Source: JACDAN01 sp963827705
GTDB taxonomy: Bacteria > Actinomycetota > Thermoleophilia > Gaiellales > Gaiellaceae
Direction: 5' to 3'
Length of the DNA: 64,000 nucleotides
NCBI GenBank assembly: GCA_963827705.1
Contig: CAWHBN010000009.1
Location: 32,790 to 96,789 of the forward strand
Shown here: in pieces, positions 36,998 to 47,440 of the stretch
Layout: the number at the start of each line of letters is the position of its first letter
How positions within the stretch are numbered: the first letter of the stretch is position 1
The notes under the pieces: generated by a model
Seen by the model: only the letters and a program-made list of their open reading frames with translations
The model's database searches: none
What the model was told of the DNA's origin: nothing
Program-made: the position numbers and the translations under genes

Positions 36998-37026
36998 ACA
37001 ATACCACCGAGCACCGACGCTCGAAA
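36998..37026 (-). promoter_or_regulatory. Possible leuS promoter
   Basis: TTTCGA (37021-37026) and TATTGT (36998-37003), read on the minus strand, separated by 17 bases. It is the only reasonable promoter in the 155-base gap between leuS and the divergent cupin gene. The -35 match is poor. Confidence 0.4.
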
Positions 37027-37043
37027 CCCCGAAAGGAGTCGGA

Positions 37044-37448
37044 ATGGCGGAGTACACGGTCGTGAAGGTCTCGGACGTTCCGGACCAGTCGCAGAACCTC
37101 GGACACGATCCCGAGCAGTTCGAGATCCGGTTCCTGCGCAACGACCTCGGTTGCGAGGACTGCGGCGTCAGCTTCGCGCGCTACAGCAAAGGGTTCGCAT
37201 CCGAGGCGCACACGCACAACCGCCAGGAGGAGATCTACCTGCTCGTGTCCGGTCGGGCGCAGGCACTCGTCGGGGACAACGACGTGATCGACCTCGAGCC
37301 GTGGACGGCGCTTCGGGTTCCCGCCGAGACGCCACGCGCGCTCCGGGTGGTCGGCGACGAGGACGCGATCTTCGTCAAGGTCGGCGCTCCGAACACCGGC
37401 CCGGGCGATGCGCGCGGCGTGCCGGACGACTTCGGCTGGCCCTCCTAG
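37044..37448 (+). CDS. Cupin-domain protein
   Basis: 134 residues, ATG with AAAGGAG upstream. A single small beta-barrel cupin: EAHTHNRQEEIYLLVSGRAQALVG holds the first metal motif (HxH and Glu), and WTALRVPAETPRALRVVGD holds the second, which lacks the usual His. Cys pair CEDCG at about residue 37. The ligand is unknown. Its stop TAG shares CTAG with fbiC, on the opposite strand. Confidence 0.82.
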   Translation: MAEYTVVKVSDVPDQSQNLGHDPEQFEIRFLRNDLGCEDCGVSFARYSKGFASEAHTHNRQEEIYLLVSGRAQALVGDNDVIDLEPWTALRVPAETPRALRVVGDEDAIFVKVGAPNTGPGDARGVPDDFGWPS

Positions 37449-39784
37449 GCCGAGGCGGCTAGGCCGGGACGGTCGAGCACCGGCAGCGGCTTGAGGCGGG
37501 CCTCGCTCACCGGCGGGTTCAGGGGCTCCTCGAGCGGCGCCGCGCCGAAGGACGCGGCGATGCGGTCGGACGGCGGCTCCCCGTAGAGCGTCGTGCGCTG
37601 GCTCGGGGCCCGGCCGATCGCGCGGATCGCCTCCTCCATCGCCTCCGGCGGGAACTCCTGGCCGTGGTCGGCGCCGGCCGCGCGCGAGATCGACTCGTTC
37701 ATCAGCGTCCCGCCGAGGTCGTTCGCTCCCGCGCGCAGGACTGCCTGCGCGCCCTCCACGCCCAGCTTCACCCACGACGCCTGGACGTTCGTGATCCAGG
37801 GATGGAGCGCGAGCCGGCCGACCGCGTGCATCAGCAGCGCCTCGCGGAAGGTCGGCCCCGGCCGGGCAAGCCCCTTGAGGTACATCGGCGCTTCCATGTG
37901 GACGAACGGCAGTGGGACGAACTCGGTGAACCCGCCGGTCCGCCGCTGCTGCTCACGGAGCTCGATCAGGTGCCGAGCCCAGTTCCGCGGGCCGTCGACA
38001 TGGCCGAACATGACCGTCGTCGTCGAACGCAGGCCGACGCGGTGCGCCGTGTCGTGGACGCGGAGCCACTGTGCGGTCGTGACCTTGTCCGGACAGATGA
38101 CGCGGCGGACCTCGTCGTCGAGGATCTCCGCGGCTGTCCCCGGCAGTGAGGCGAGCCCCGCGTCGCGAAGGGCGCCGAGGTACTCCTCGAGGCCGAGCCC
38201 GAGCGTCGCCGCCCCCTGCCAGACCTCGAGCGCCGAGAACGCGTGGATGTGCAGGTCGGGCAGCTCCGCCTTCAGCGCCTGGCAGATCTCGAGGTAGGTC
38301 TCGCCTGTGAAGCCCGGGTGGATGCCGCCCTGCAGGCAGATCTCGACGGCGCCGCGGTCCCACGCCTCGCGCGCCCGGCGAACGGTCTCGTCGAGCGGGA
38401 CGAGGTACGGCTTCCCCCGCAGGTTCGCCGCCAGCCGGCCCTTCGAGAACGCGCAGAAGCCGCACCGGAAGTAACAGACGTTCGTGTAGTTGACGTTCCT
38501 GGTCACGACGTAGGTGACGGTGTCGCCGTTGACCTCGCGGCGCAGCCGGTCGGCGGCGGCCAGGACCCGGTGAAGCTCCTCCCCGCGGGCGGCGAAGAGC
38601 CTGACGATCTCCTCCTCGCCGAGCTCGTCGCGCGAGTCGACGGGAAGTGCGTCGCGCGGGATGAACGGAATCGGCGCGTGCGTGCCGGCAGCCCAGCGGT
38701 CGTCCCTCGCCAGGCCCTCGCCGTCGGACGCATGCAGGACTCTCGGCATGACGGAGGGATCGACCCACCGCCCGGAGACGAACTCGGGATAGATCGCGAG
38801 CCGCGGCGCAAGCGAAAGGCCGGCAGCTTCCGTCGCCTCCCCGAGCCGCTCGATCTCCGGCCAGGGAGCCTCCGGGTTCACGTGGTCGACGGTCACCGGC
38901 GAGATTCCGCCCCAGTCGTCGATGCCGGCGTCGAGCAGTCGCGGGAAGTCCCCGTAGCTGAGGTTCGGCGGGCACTGGACATGGACCGCCGCCGGGAGGA
39001 TCAACCGCGCAGCTGCCGCCGTCCAGAGCAGCTCCTCGAGCGACGGCTCCGGGTGGCCGGCCATCTTCGTCCCCGGCTTGGCGCGGAAGTTCTGGACGAT
39101 CACCTCCTGGACGTGTCCGTGCCGCTCCGCCAGGTCGGCGATCGCCTCGAGCGCCTCGATCCGTTCCATCCGCGTCTCGCCGATTCCGATCAGGACGCCG
39201 GTCGTGAACGGGATCGCCAGCTCACCTGCGAGCTCGATCGTCTCGAGTCGCCGGGCCGGGACCTTGTCGGGCGAGCCGTGATGCGGCAGCCCGCGGCCGG
39301 CGAGCCTGTCGGACGCCGTCTCCAGCATCAGCCCCATCGAGACAGAGACCTGGCGCAGCGCTGCCATGTCCTCGCGAGACATGACCCCCGGGTTGAGGTG
39401 CGGGAGGAGCCCGGTTTCCTCGAGGACGAGCCGGGCGCAGCGCTCGAGGTACTCGAGCGTCGTCTCGCAGCCGAGCTCCGCGAGCTCTTCCCTTGCCGCG
39501 CGGTAGCGGAGCTCGGGCTTGTCACCCAGCGTGAAGAGCGCCTCGCGACACCCGGCCGCCGCACCCGCCTCGGCGACTTCGAGCACCTCCTCCTCGGACA
39601 TGTACGCCCGCTCGCCGCGCCGCGGCGGCCGGGCGAAGGTGCAGTAGTGGCAGACGTCCCGGCAGAGCTTCGTCAGCGGGATGAAGACCTTCGGCGAATA
39701 GGTGACGCGCGTGCCGATGCGACGCGCCCGGGCCTCGGCGCAGAGCTCGTCCGTCGGAGCCTCGAGGAGTTCCCGCGCCTCCAC
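37445..39784 (-). CDS. fbiC: FO synthase FbiC (fused CofG-CofH)
   Basis: 779 residues, the size of the fused actinobacterial enzyme. Makes the deazaflavin FO, the chromophore of coenzyme F420, from tyrosine and a diaminouracil ribitol. Two radical-SAM halves: CofG-like with CRDVCHYC (Cys41, 45, 48) and CofH-like with CYFRCGFC about residue 440. FTLGDKPE, LPHLNPGVMS and LPGTAAEILDDEVR are family segments. A PPOX-fold protein at 45.7 kb is a possible F420 user. The remaining cof/fbi genes are not in the window. Confidence 0.95.
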   Translation of the reverse strand: MEARELLEAPTDELCAEARARRIGTRVTYSPKVFIPLTKLCRDVCHYCTFARPPRRGERAYMSEEEVLEVAEAGAAAGCREALFTLGDKPELRYRAAREELAELGCETTLEYLERCARLVLEETGLLPHLNPGVMSREDMAALRQVSVSMGLMLETASDRLAGRGLPHHGSPDKVPARRLETIELAGELAIPFTTGVLIGIGETRMERIEALEAIADLAERHGHVQEVIVQNFRAKPGTKMAGHPEPSLEELLWTAAAARLILPAAVHVQCPPNLSYGDFPRLLDAGIDDWGGISPVTVDHVNPEAPWPEIERLGEATEAAGLSLAPRLAIYPEFVSGRWVDPSVMPRVLHASDGEGLARDDRWAAGTHAPIPFIPRDALPVDSRDELGEEEIVRLFAARGEELHRVLAAADRLRREVNGDTVTYVVTRNVNYTNVCYFRCGFCAFSKGRLAANLRGKPYLVPLDETVRRAREAWDRGAVEICLQGGIHPGFTGETYLEICQALKAELPDLHIHAFSALEVWQGAATLGLGLEEYLGALRDAGLASLPGTAAEILDDEVRRVICPDKVTTAQWLRVHDTAHRVGLRSTTTVMFGHVDGPRNWARHLIELREQQRRTGGFTEFVPLPFVHMEAPMYLKGLARPGPTFREALLMHAVGRLALHPWITNVQASWVKLGVEGAQAVLRAGANDLGGTLMNESISRAAGADHGQEFPPEAMEEAIRAIGRAPSQRTTLYGEPPSDRIAASFGAAPLEEPLNPPVSEARLKPLPVLDRPGLAASA

Positions 39785-39839
39785 GGGCGCAGCCTAGTGC
39801 CTGGCGGCTTCTAGCCGGGTTTCGCCGAACGCTTCGGCT

Positions 39840-40079
39840 TCAGGCTTCGCTCGTGTTCCACTTGCCGAAGAGCGCCTCGTGGAGGTACCCACGCGTCTGC
39901 CATTCGGGCGGAACCGCGCCGCCGGGCGTGCCGCTCATGCGCGTGAGCGTGCGGGTGCCGTCCTGGCCGACCCACTCGGCGACGACGACCCAGCCGACGA
40001 GGACGGCGCTCTCCAGCCGGCCGTTGTCCTCCTGGCTGACCTGGATGGCATCGTGAAGCTTCTCCGTACCGCCGCTCAT
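39840..40079 (-). CDS. Small hypothetical protein
   Basis: 79 residues, ATG at 40079. Composition and the ordered pattern (LVGWVVVAEWVGQDGTRTL, PPEWQTRGYLHEALFGKWN) look like a real soluble protein of a kind common in actinobacteria; no domain is recognised. It has no strong ribosome site. The region upstream (40080-40236) shows a short GC stem around GCCCGTTGCGGGC and no other feature. The GAAC-repeat element at 40237-40272 lies upstream and points toward it. Confidence 0.55.
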   Translation of the reverse strand: MSGGTEKLHDAIQVSQEDNGRLESAVLVGWVVVAEWVGQDGTRTLTRMSGTPGGAVPPEWQTRGYLHEALFGKWNTSEA

Positions 40080-40236
40080 TCGGAGAGAGATCGGCCCGTT
40101 GCGGGCCGGACTTGAGCGGCGGTACGGAGGCGGCGAGCAGGGCCGAGGACGGCGACACCGCTAGCGATGCCAGTGAGACCCCCCACGTCCCCGGCCTTTT
40201 TGCGCCCGCCTTCAGAGACTGAAACGACGAACTGCC

Positions 40237-40272
40237 GTTAGAGGTTCGTAAGCGTTCTGGAAAGGTTCTCGG
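40237..40272 (-). promoter_or_regulatory. GAAC tandem-repeat element, copy 1
   Basis: Read on the minus strand: GAACCTTTCCA, GAACGCTTAC, GAACCTCTAAC, that is GAAC repeated at 11 and 10 bases. It matches 42040-42075 at about 32 of 36 positions. Such phased direct repeats are typical of OmpR/PhoB-type regulator sites. It is 32 bases beyond the sulfatase stop and 157 bases before the 79-residue gene. Confidence 0.5.
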
Positions 40273-40304
40273 GCGGCCGCCGCGCGTTCCGCCGAGTCCT
40301 CCGA

Positions 40305-42005
40305 CTAGCAGGCTCGCAGAGCGCGATCGAGCGACGCGCTCCGCGAGTCCCGGAGCCCGACGAGCGCCCGCACGAGCGTCCGCGTGCGGAGCCCCCGCCG
40401 CGAGACCGACGCCGTGAACGGCGCCCTCGAGTCGCGCTTGATCCTCGCGCGGCCGCGGTAGAAGCTCACGCTCGAGATCCTCGACGCGGCCGACCCGCCC
40501 ACGCGAAGCCGAACGGTCGAGCGGACACAACCGCCCCGGCCGCGCCGATAGCGCGCCTGAAGGCGAAGATTCGGCCCGCGACGACACGCGTCTCCGACAC
40601 ATGCGCGGAGACGCCCGAGCCGGGCGGCGAGGTCGCTCTTCACTGCCGTGAACCGGCCGTCCGCGTGCAGGCTCTGAAGCTGCTGCGGATCGCGCGCGAG
40701 GTCGTAGAGCTCCTGCTCGCCGTTCGCGTGTTGGACGAACTCGAAGCGCGGCGTGCGAATCGCGCTGTAGCTCGGCGTCTCCAGCAGGACGTCCCTGCCC
40801 GACCGCAGCAGCCCGTCGTGCGCGAACGGCAGCAGCGAGCGGCCGTCCTGCCGCCGCCCGGGGCGGGCGTTCGCAGCGTCGAGGATGGTCGGCGCCAGGT
40901 CGATGTTCGCGACGAGGCTCGTCCGGCGGGCGCCGGCAGGCACGCCGGGGCCGCGGATGATCAGCGGGACGCGAACCGACGGCTCGTACACGAGCACCTT
41001 CCCGGCCGGAACGCGGTGCTCGCCGTGGAAGAACCCGTTGTCGGAGGTGAACACGATCAGCGTTCGGTTCATCTCGCCTGAAGCGTCGAGGGCGGCGACG
41101 ATGTCGCGGATCGCCTCGTCGACGGCAAGCAGCGACTCCAGGCGCTGCTGGTAGTTCTCACGGATGCCGTTCACGCGTGCGGGGCCGATGAGGGCGCGGT
41201 TGCGGATGCCCGTCGGCTTGTCCGAGACGTCCGCCTCGTTGAACGAGGCCGGGGCCGGCAGCGGCTCCGACGCGAAACGATTCCTGTGCCGCGGCGCCGG
41301 AACCGGCGTGGCCTGATTCGCGGGATCGCCGGCTTCACGCGGCCCGCCGCTGTGCGGCGCGAGGAACCCGACCGAGAGGAAGAACGGCTGTGTCGAGGGC
41401 GCATGCCGGCGAATCAGCTCGACGGCCTTCCGCCCGTAGACGTCCGTCTGGTAGTTCGCAGCGCCGGTCCCGTAGGTCACGAGCCGGCCGTTCTCGTTCA
41501 GCCGGTAGTTGTAGAAGTTGTAGGTGGACGGGTCGGTGGAGCCGTACCACTCGGCCCAGCCCGCCGGGATCTCCGTCGGCCGTGCGCGGCCGTAGCCGTT
41601 CAGGTACTTGCCGACGTGGACGGTGTGGTAGCCCGCCGCCCGAAGCCACGCCGGGAGCGTGTTCGAGTGTGTCGGCGCGAGCTTGTCGTAGCCGCCGGCG
41701 GGCGGCGCGTTCCCCATGATCGTGTGGTTGTGGCCGTACTGGCCCGTGATGTAGGTCGACCTGGACGGGCAGCAGAGCGGGAACGACGCGAAGTTATTCG
41801 TGAAGGTCGTCCCGCGCGCTGCGAGCAGCGTGTTCACGTTGGTCATGACCCGCATGGACTCAACCGTCTGGTCGTCCGTCATCAGGACGACGATGTTCGG
41901 CCTCGTCTGTGTCTGCTGGATCTCAGACGTCGCCGAAGAGGCCAGCGCCGCCGAGAGCGCGAGAAGCGCCAGCGTCGCTGCAAGAACCTCCCGTGCCTTC
42001 GCCAT
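40305..42005 (-). CDS. Secreted sulfatase
   Basis: 566 residues, ATG at 42005. Type I sulfatase of the alkaline phosphatase superfamily, hydrolysing sulfate esters. Signal peptide at 1-25 (LAATLALLALSAALASSA). Metal site NIVVLMTDDQ; formylglycine site Cys78 in LCCPSRST (C-x-P-S-R); VHVGKYLNGYG and IVFTSDNGFFHGEH are further active-site blocks. The last 90 residues are Arg-rich with Cys (RYRRGRGGCVRSTVRLRV) and resemble a small beta domain added in actinobacteria. It needs a formylglycine-generating enzyme; one lies at 63 kb. Substrate unknown. Confidence 0.88.
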   Translation of the reverse strand: MAKAREVLAATLALLALSAALASSATSEIQQTQTRPNIVVLMTDDQTVESMRVMTNVNTLLAARGTTFTNNFASFPLCCPSRSTYITGQYGHNHTIMGNAPPAGGYDKLAPTHSNTLPAWLRAAGYHTVHVGKYLNGYGRARPTEIPAGWAEWYGSTDPSTYNFYNYRLNENGRLVTYGTGAANYQTDVYGRKAVELIRRHAPSTQPFFLSVGFLAPHSGGPREAGDPANQATPVPAPRHRNRFASEPLPAPASFNEADVSDKPTGIRNRALIGPARVNGIRENYQQRLESLLAVDEAIRDIVAALDASGEMNRTLIVFTSDNGFFHGEHRVPAGKVLVYEPSVRVPLIIRGPGVPAGARRTSLVANIDLAPTILDAANARPGRRQDGRSLLPFAHDGLLRSGRDVLLETPSYSAIRTPRFEFVQHANGEQELYDLARDPQQLQSLHADGRFTAVKSDLAARLGRLRACVGDACRRGPNLRLQARYRRGRGGCVRSTVRLRVGGSAASRISSVSFYRGRARIKRDSRAPFTASVSRRGLRTRTLVRALVGLRDSRSASLDRALRAC

Positions 42006-42040
42006 GGCGGGAGTCTTCCCAGGACGGGCCAGAACTATGG

Positions 42041-43960
<1,920 letters not shown>

Positions 43961-43978
43961 CCTGACTAGGCTAGTCCT

Positions 43979-44104
43979 GTGACCGAGACGCCCGACGACC
44001 TGCTCGAGCCGGCGGACGAACCGGAGCCGGCGGACGAGCAGCGCGAGGACGACGATCCCGGCCTGAGCGCAGAGGAGAGCCTCGGCCTGCTGCCGCCGGA
44101 TTGA
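43979..44104 (+). CDS. Small acidic protein upstream of the cyclase gene
   Basis: 41 residues, GTG start at 43979. Sequence is almost all Asp, Glu, Pro and Leu (LEPADEPEPADEQREDDDPG), so it is disordered and strongly negative. Its TGA overlaps the TTG start of the cyclase gene (TTGA), which suggests translational coupling. No family recognised. It may be a small regulator of the cyclase, or only a leader. Confidence 0.5.
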   Translation: MTETPDDLLEPADEPEPADEQREDDDPGLSAEESLGLLPPD

Positions 44105-44851
44105 CCCTCCCCGGCGGCACAGTCACCTTTCTCTTCTCCGACGTCGAGGGCTCGACGCGTCTGCTCGAGCAGCTCGGAGACCGGTACGGCGACGTGCACC
44201 GCGAGCATCGCCGGATCCTGCGCGAGCAGCTGACCGACGCGGGCGGCAGCGAGGTCGATACGCAGGGAGACGCCTTCTTCTTCTCGTTCGAGCGAGCCAG
44301 GGACGCCGTGTCCGGCGCGGTCGCCGCCCAGCGCGAGCTGTCGACGCACAACTGGCCGGACGGCGTCGACGTCAAGGTCCGGATGGGCACTCCACACCGG
44401 CGAGCCCACGGTCGGCGAGGAGGGCTACCTCGGGATGGACGTTGTCCGCGCCGCCCGCATCTGCTCGGCGGGCCACGGCGGGCAGATCCTGCTCTCCGAA
44501 ACGACGCGGGCGCTGGTCGGGAACAGCATTCCGGAGGGCACCGCCGTCCGCGATCTCGGCGAAGCCAATCTGAAGGACGTCCAGCACGAGCGGATCTTCG
44601 AGCTCTCGCTGTCCGACAAGCCGGACGCGTTCCCGCCGCTCAAGACGGCGGCGCCCCCGAGCTCCGCGGATTCGTTGGCCGCCGAGATCGAGCGCAGGGT
44701 CCACGAGCAGGTCCTCGCCGGCTTCGAGCCGGGCTCCTCGGACGACTCGCCCGAGAAGCTCGGGAAGCTCGTGCTCGTCGGGTTCCTTGCGCTGTTCCTC
44801 AGTCTTGCCGCGCTTGCCGCGATCTTCCTGCTCGTCAGAGCTGTGATCTGA
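44101..44851 (+). CDS. Membrane-anchored class III nucleotide cyclase homologue (one-base insertion)
   Basis: About 249 residues when repaired. Class III adenylate/guanylate cyclase domain at 1-165: VTFLFSDVEGSTRLLEQL (metal Asp), EVDTQGDAFFFSFERA (second metal Asp region), and after the break GHGGQILLSETTRALV. A single C-terminal membrane helix (LVLVGFLALFLSLAALAAIFLLV) follows a short linker, an unusual tail-anchored order. One extra A at about 44389 (GGGCACTCC) breaks the frame; without it the reading runs on as MGLHTGEPTVGEEGYLGMD. The end overlaps the convergent lyase gene by 17 bases. Confidence 0.75.
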
Positions 44852-45716
44852 ACAGGCCGGCGCGGTACAGGTAGCCCTCGAGCCGGCGCCCGAGCAGCTC
44901 TTCGAGCCACTCGGAGATCCCGATCAGCGCCTCGAGGTCGACACCGGTCTCGACGCCCTCGCCCTCGAGCAGGTAGGCAAGATCCTCCGTCGCCACGTTG
45001 CCCGTCGCCTTCGGCGCGAAGGGACAGCCGCCGAGCCCGCCGACCGAGGCGTCGAGCGCGGTGGCGCCGGCAGCGAGCGCGGCGTAGGCGTTCGCGTAGC
45101 CGGTGTTGCGCGTGTTGTGGAAGTGGCCGCCGACGGGCTTGCCGAGCCCGACGAATCCCTCGACGAGCGCGTTGACCTGCGTCGGCGTCGCAACGCCGAT
45201 CGTGTCCGCGAGAACGAGCTCGTCCGCCTCCGTCGCCGCCAGCCGCTCACCGATCGCCAGCACGCGCTGCGGATCCACAGGGCCTTCGAACGGGCAACCG
45301 AAGGCGACCGAGACCGTCACGCTGGCGTGGAGCCCGTCCCCTTTCGCGCGCTCGACGATGCGCTCGGCGTCCTCCAGCGCGGCCTCGACCGACGCTCCCG
45401 CGTTGCGTTCCGAGAACGTCTCCGTGGCGGCGACGGCGAATGACACCTCGTCCAGCCCCGTAGCTCGGAGCCGGTCGTAGCCGCGCTCGTTGAGGGCGAG
45501 GCCCGAGTAGACGACCCCATCCCGGCGCTCGAGCGCCGCGACGACCTCCTCCGCGCCCGCCATCTGCGGGACGCGGTCCGGGTTGACGAAGCTCGCCGCC
45601 TCGATCCGCCTCAGGCCCGCGGCGGCCAGCCGTCCCACGAGCTCGGCCCGCGTCTCGGGCGGGACGATCTGTTTCTCGTTCTGGAGGCCGTCCCGCGGCC
45701 CGACCTCGCGGATCAA
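44835..45716 (-). CDS. Hydroxymethylglutaryl-CoA lyase-type enzyme
   Basis: 293 residues. TIM-barrel of the HMG-CoA lyase group, cleaving 3-hydroxy-3-methylglutaryl-CoA (leucine breakdown) or a similar acyl-CoA. REVGPRDGLQNEK is the signature start; GHFHNTRNTGYANAY holds metal His; GGLGGCPFAPKATGNVATED holds the catalytic Cys. TTG at 45716 overlaps the TGA of the PPOX-fold gene (TTGA). No other leucine catabolic genes are adjacent, so substrate is tentative. Confidence 0.86.
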   Translation of the reverse strand: MIREVGPRDGLQNEKQIVPPETRAELVGRLAAAGLRRIEAASFVNPDRVPQMAGAEEVVAALERRDGVVYSGLALNERGYDRLRATGLDEVSFAVAATETFSERNAGASVEAALEDAERIVERAKGDGLHASVTVSVAFGCPFEGPVDPQRVLAIGERLAATEADELVLADTIGVATPTQVNALVEGFVGLGKPVGGHFHNTRNTGYANAYAALAAGATALDASVGGLGGCPFAPKATGNVATEDLAYLLEGEGVETGVDLEALIGISEWLEELLGRRLEGYLYRAGLFRSQL

Positions 45717-46102
45717 AAGCCGCGGGCGAAGACGCGGTCCGGCGTGATCCGCACGATCAGCCGTTTCTCGCCGTCCACGTAGTGGTAGTCGCGACCGAAG
45801 TAGCGGTGCGAAAGCTCGTTGATGTGCTCCTCCGCCCCCGCGTCGCTGATCTCGGCCGGCCCGGTCACCGTCAGGTACTGGTAGGGATTCTCGTGGTTGT
45901 AGACGCAGACGCTGACGACCGGGTTGCGCCTGATGTTCGCTGGCTTCACGCGTCCCTCGGCGGTGTTGAAGACGACGTGCTCGCCGTCCCAGTCGATCCA
46001 GTTGATCGTCAGCTGCGGGATGCCGTCCTCGCCGACGGTGCCGACGACGGCGAAGTTCTTGCCCTTGAGAAGGCTCGCCTGCTCTTCGGTCAACCCGGCC
46101 AC
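45713..46102 (-). CDS. PPOX-class (F420- or flavin-dependent) protein
   Basis: 129 residues from GTG at 46102. Split-barrel fold: LLKGKNFAVVGTVGEDG, PQLTINWIDWDGEHVVFNT, GRVKPANIRRNPVVSVCVY and VTGPAEISD are typical of TIGR03618-like F420-dependent oxidoreductases. Presence of fbiC in the same window makes F420 a reasonable cofactor. Reaction unknown. Divergent from the beta-propeller gene, with 22 bases between starts. Confidence 0.78.
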   Translation of the reverse strand: MAGLTEEQASLLKGKNFAVVGTVGEDGIPQLTINWIDWDGEHVVFNTAEGRVKPANIRRNPVVSVCVYNHENPYQYLTVTGPAEISDAGAEEHINELSHRYFGRDYHYVDGEKRLIVRITPDRVFARGF

Positions 46103-46124
46103 GGAGGTTGCATAGGCTAGCCGG

Positions 46125-47192
46125 GTGCTCCTGCTCTGCGGAACGCGAAAGGGCCTCTTCCTCCTCCACGGAGACGAGGATCGGGCCGCCTGGAAGCTCG
46201 AGGGCCCGCTGCTCACGGGCTGGTCGGTCTACCACGCCATCCGCGACCGGCGCGACGGGTCGCTCCAGGTCGCGGCGAACAACTTCGTGTACGGCGGCAC
46301 CTTCCAGCGGTCGGCCGACGAGGGGAAGACGTGGGCGCGGGCGGAGGGCCTTGGCCTCCCCGAGGAGTCCGGGCTGAAGCTCGAGGAGACCTGGCACGTC
46401 GAGCCCGGCCGCGACGACGGCGAGATCTGGCTCGGCGCGACGCCGGGAATCCTCTTCCGCTCCGCCGACGGCGGCGAGTCCTTCGAACCCGTCCAGAGCA
46501 TGCTCGACCACCCAACGCGCGAGAAGTGGGAGCCGGGTGCGGGCGGGATGTGCTGCCACTCGATCCAGCTCGACCCGTCCGACCCTAACCGGATGTACAT
46601 CGCGATCTCCGCCGCCGGAACCTTCCGCACCGACGACGGCGCCGAGTCGTGGTCTCCCGCGAACAAGGGCGTCGCCGCCGACTTCTTCCCGGAACCGGAC
46701 AACTTCCCGGAGGTCGGACAGTGCGTCCACAAGCTGCTGCTCCACCCCGAGCGGCCCGACCGCCTCTGGCAGCAGAACCACTGCGGCGTGTACCGCTCGG
46801 ACGACCGGGGCGAGACCTGGGAGCGGCTCGAGGGGAACGGCCTCCCGAGCGGCTTCGGCTTCCCGCTCGCGCTCGATCCGCGCGATCCCGACGTCGCGTA
46901 CGTGATCCCGGAGGTCGGCGCGGAGAACAGGGTCACCCCGGACGGGAGGCTCGGCGTCTACCGGACCGACGACGGCGGCGCCACGTGGGCGCTGGCGTCG
47001 AAAGGGCTCCCCGAGCCCGCGTGGGGCGCGGTCATGCGCGAGGGCTTCACGTTCGACGCGTTGGAGCCGTCCGGCGTCTACTTCGGGACGCAGAGCGGCT
47101 CGGTGTTCGCGTCGACCGACGCCGGAGAGAGCTGGACGGAGATCGCACGCCAGCTGCCGCCCGTGCTCTCGGTCGAAGCGGCGTGGTCGTAG
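46125..47192 (+). CDS. BNR/VPS10-type beta-propeller protein
   Basis: 355 residues, GTG start. Repeats of the BNR type run through the whole protein (RSADEGKTWARAEG, RSADGGESFEPV, RTDDGAESWSPAN, RSDDRGETWERLEG, RTDDGGATWALAS, ASTDAGESWTEIA), giving a six- or seven-bladed propeller. No signal peptide, so probably cytoplasmic. Similar proteins are often annotated as exo-alpha-sialidase or glycosyl hydrolase, but sialidase catalytic residues are not evident. Its end overlaps the MoaD-like gene. Confidence 0.82.
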   Translation: MLLLCGTRKGLFLLHGDEDRAAWKLEGPLLTGWSVYHAIRDRRDGSLQVAANNFVYGGTFQRSADEGKTWARAEGLGLPEESGLKLEETWHVEPGRDDGEIWLGATPGILFRSADGGESFEPVQSMLDHPTREKWEPGAGGMCCHSIQLDPSDPNRMYIAISAAGTFRTDDGAESWSPANKGVAADFFPEPDNFPEVGQCVHKLLLHPERPDRLWQQNHCGVYRSDDRGETWERLEGNGLPSGFGFPLALDPRDPDVAYVIPEVGAENRVTPDGRLGVYRTDDGGATWALASKGLPEPAWGAVMREGFTFDALEPSGVYFGTQSGSVFASTDAGESWTEIARQLPPVLSVEAAWS

Positions 47193-47440
47193 TCAGATTG
47201 CCGTCGCTGCTCGCGGCGCAGGCGGGCGGGCAGGGCGAGTTCGAGGTCGAGGCCGCAACCGTGGAGCATGCGCTGCGCCAGCTGCCGGTGGCGGATCTCC
47301 TCTTCGACGAGAGCGGCGAGCTGCGGCGGCTCGTGAACGTGTACGTGGACGGCAAGGACGTCCGCGAGCTCGAAGGACTGCACACGCCGATCTCCGACGG
47401 AGGAGAGATCCGCGTCATTGCGGCGGTCGCCGGCGGCTAG
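47183..47440 (+). CDS. MoaD/ThiS-like ubiquitin-fold sulfur carrier
   Basis: 85 residues, GTG start inside the end of the propeller gene (10-base overlap). Beta-grasp fold with VVVRLPSLLAAQAGGQGEF at the start, LVNVYVDGKDVRELEGLHTP in the middle and IRVIAAVAGG at the end. The C-terminal Gly-Gly is the site of adenylation and thiocarboxylation in MoaD/ThiS. No E1-like activating gene or molybdopterin/thiamine gene is adjacent, so its partner is unknown; linkage with the propeller is odd. Confidence 0.8.
   Translation: MVVVRLPSLLAAQAGGQGEFEVEAATVEHALRQLPVADLLFDESGELRRLVNVYVDGKDVRELEGLHTPISDGGEIRVIAAVAGG

Noticed and set aside
39811..40602. A 263-codon minus-strand frame over the 79-residue gene and its upstream region
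   Set aside because: Arg/Pro/Ser-rich, no start signal, and it runs across the GAAC element and the sulfatase 3' end; the 79-residue frame is more protein-like.
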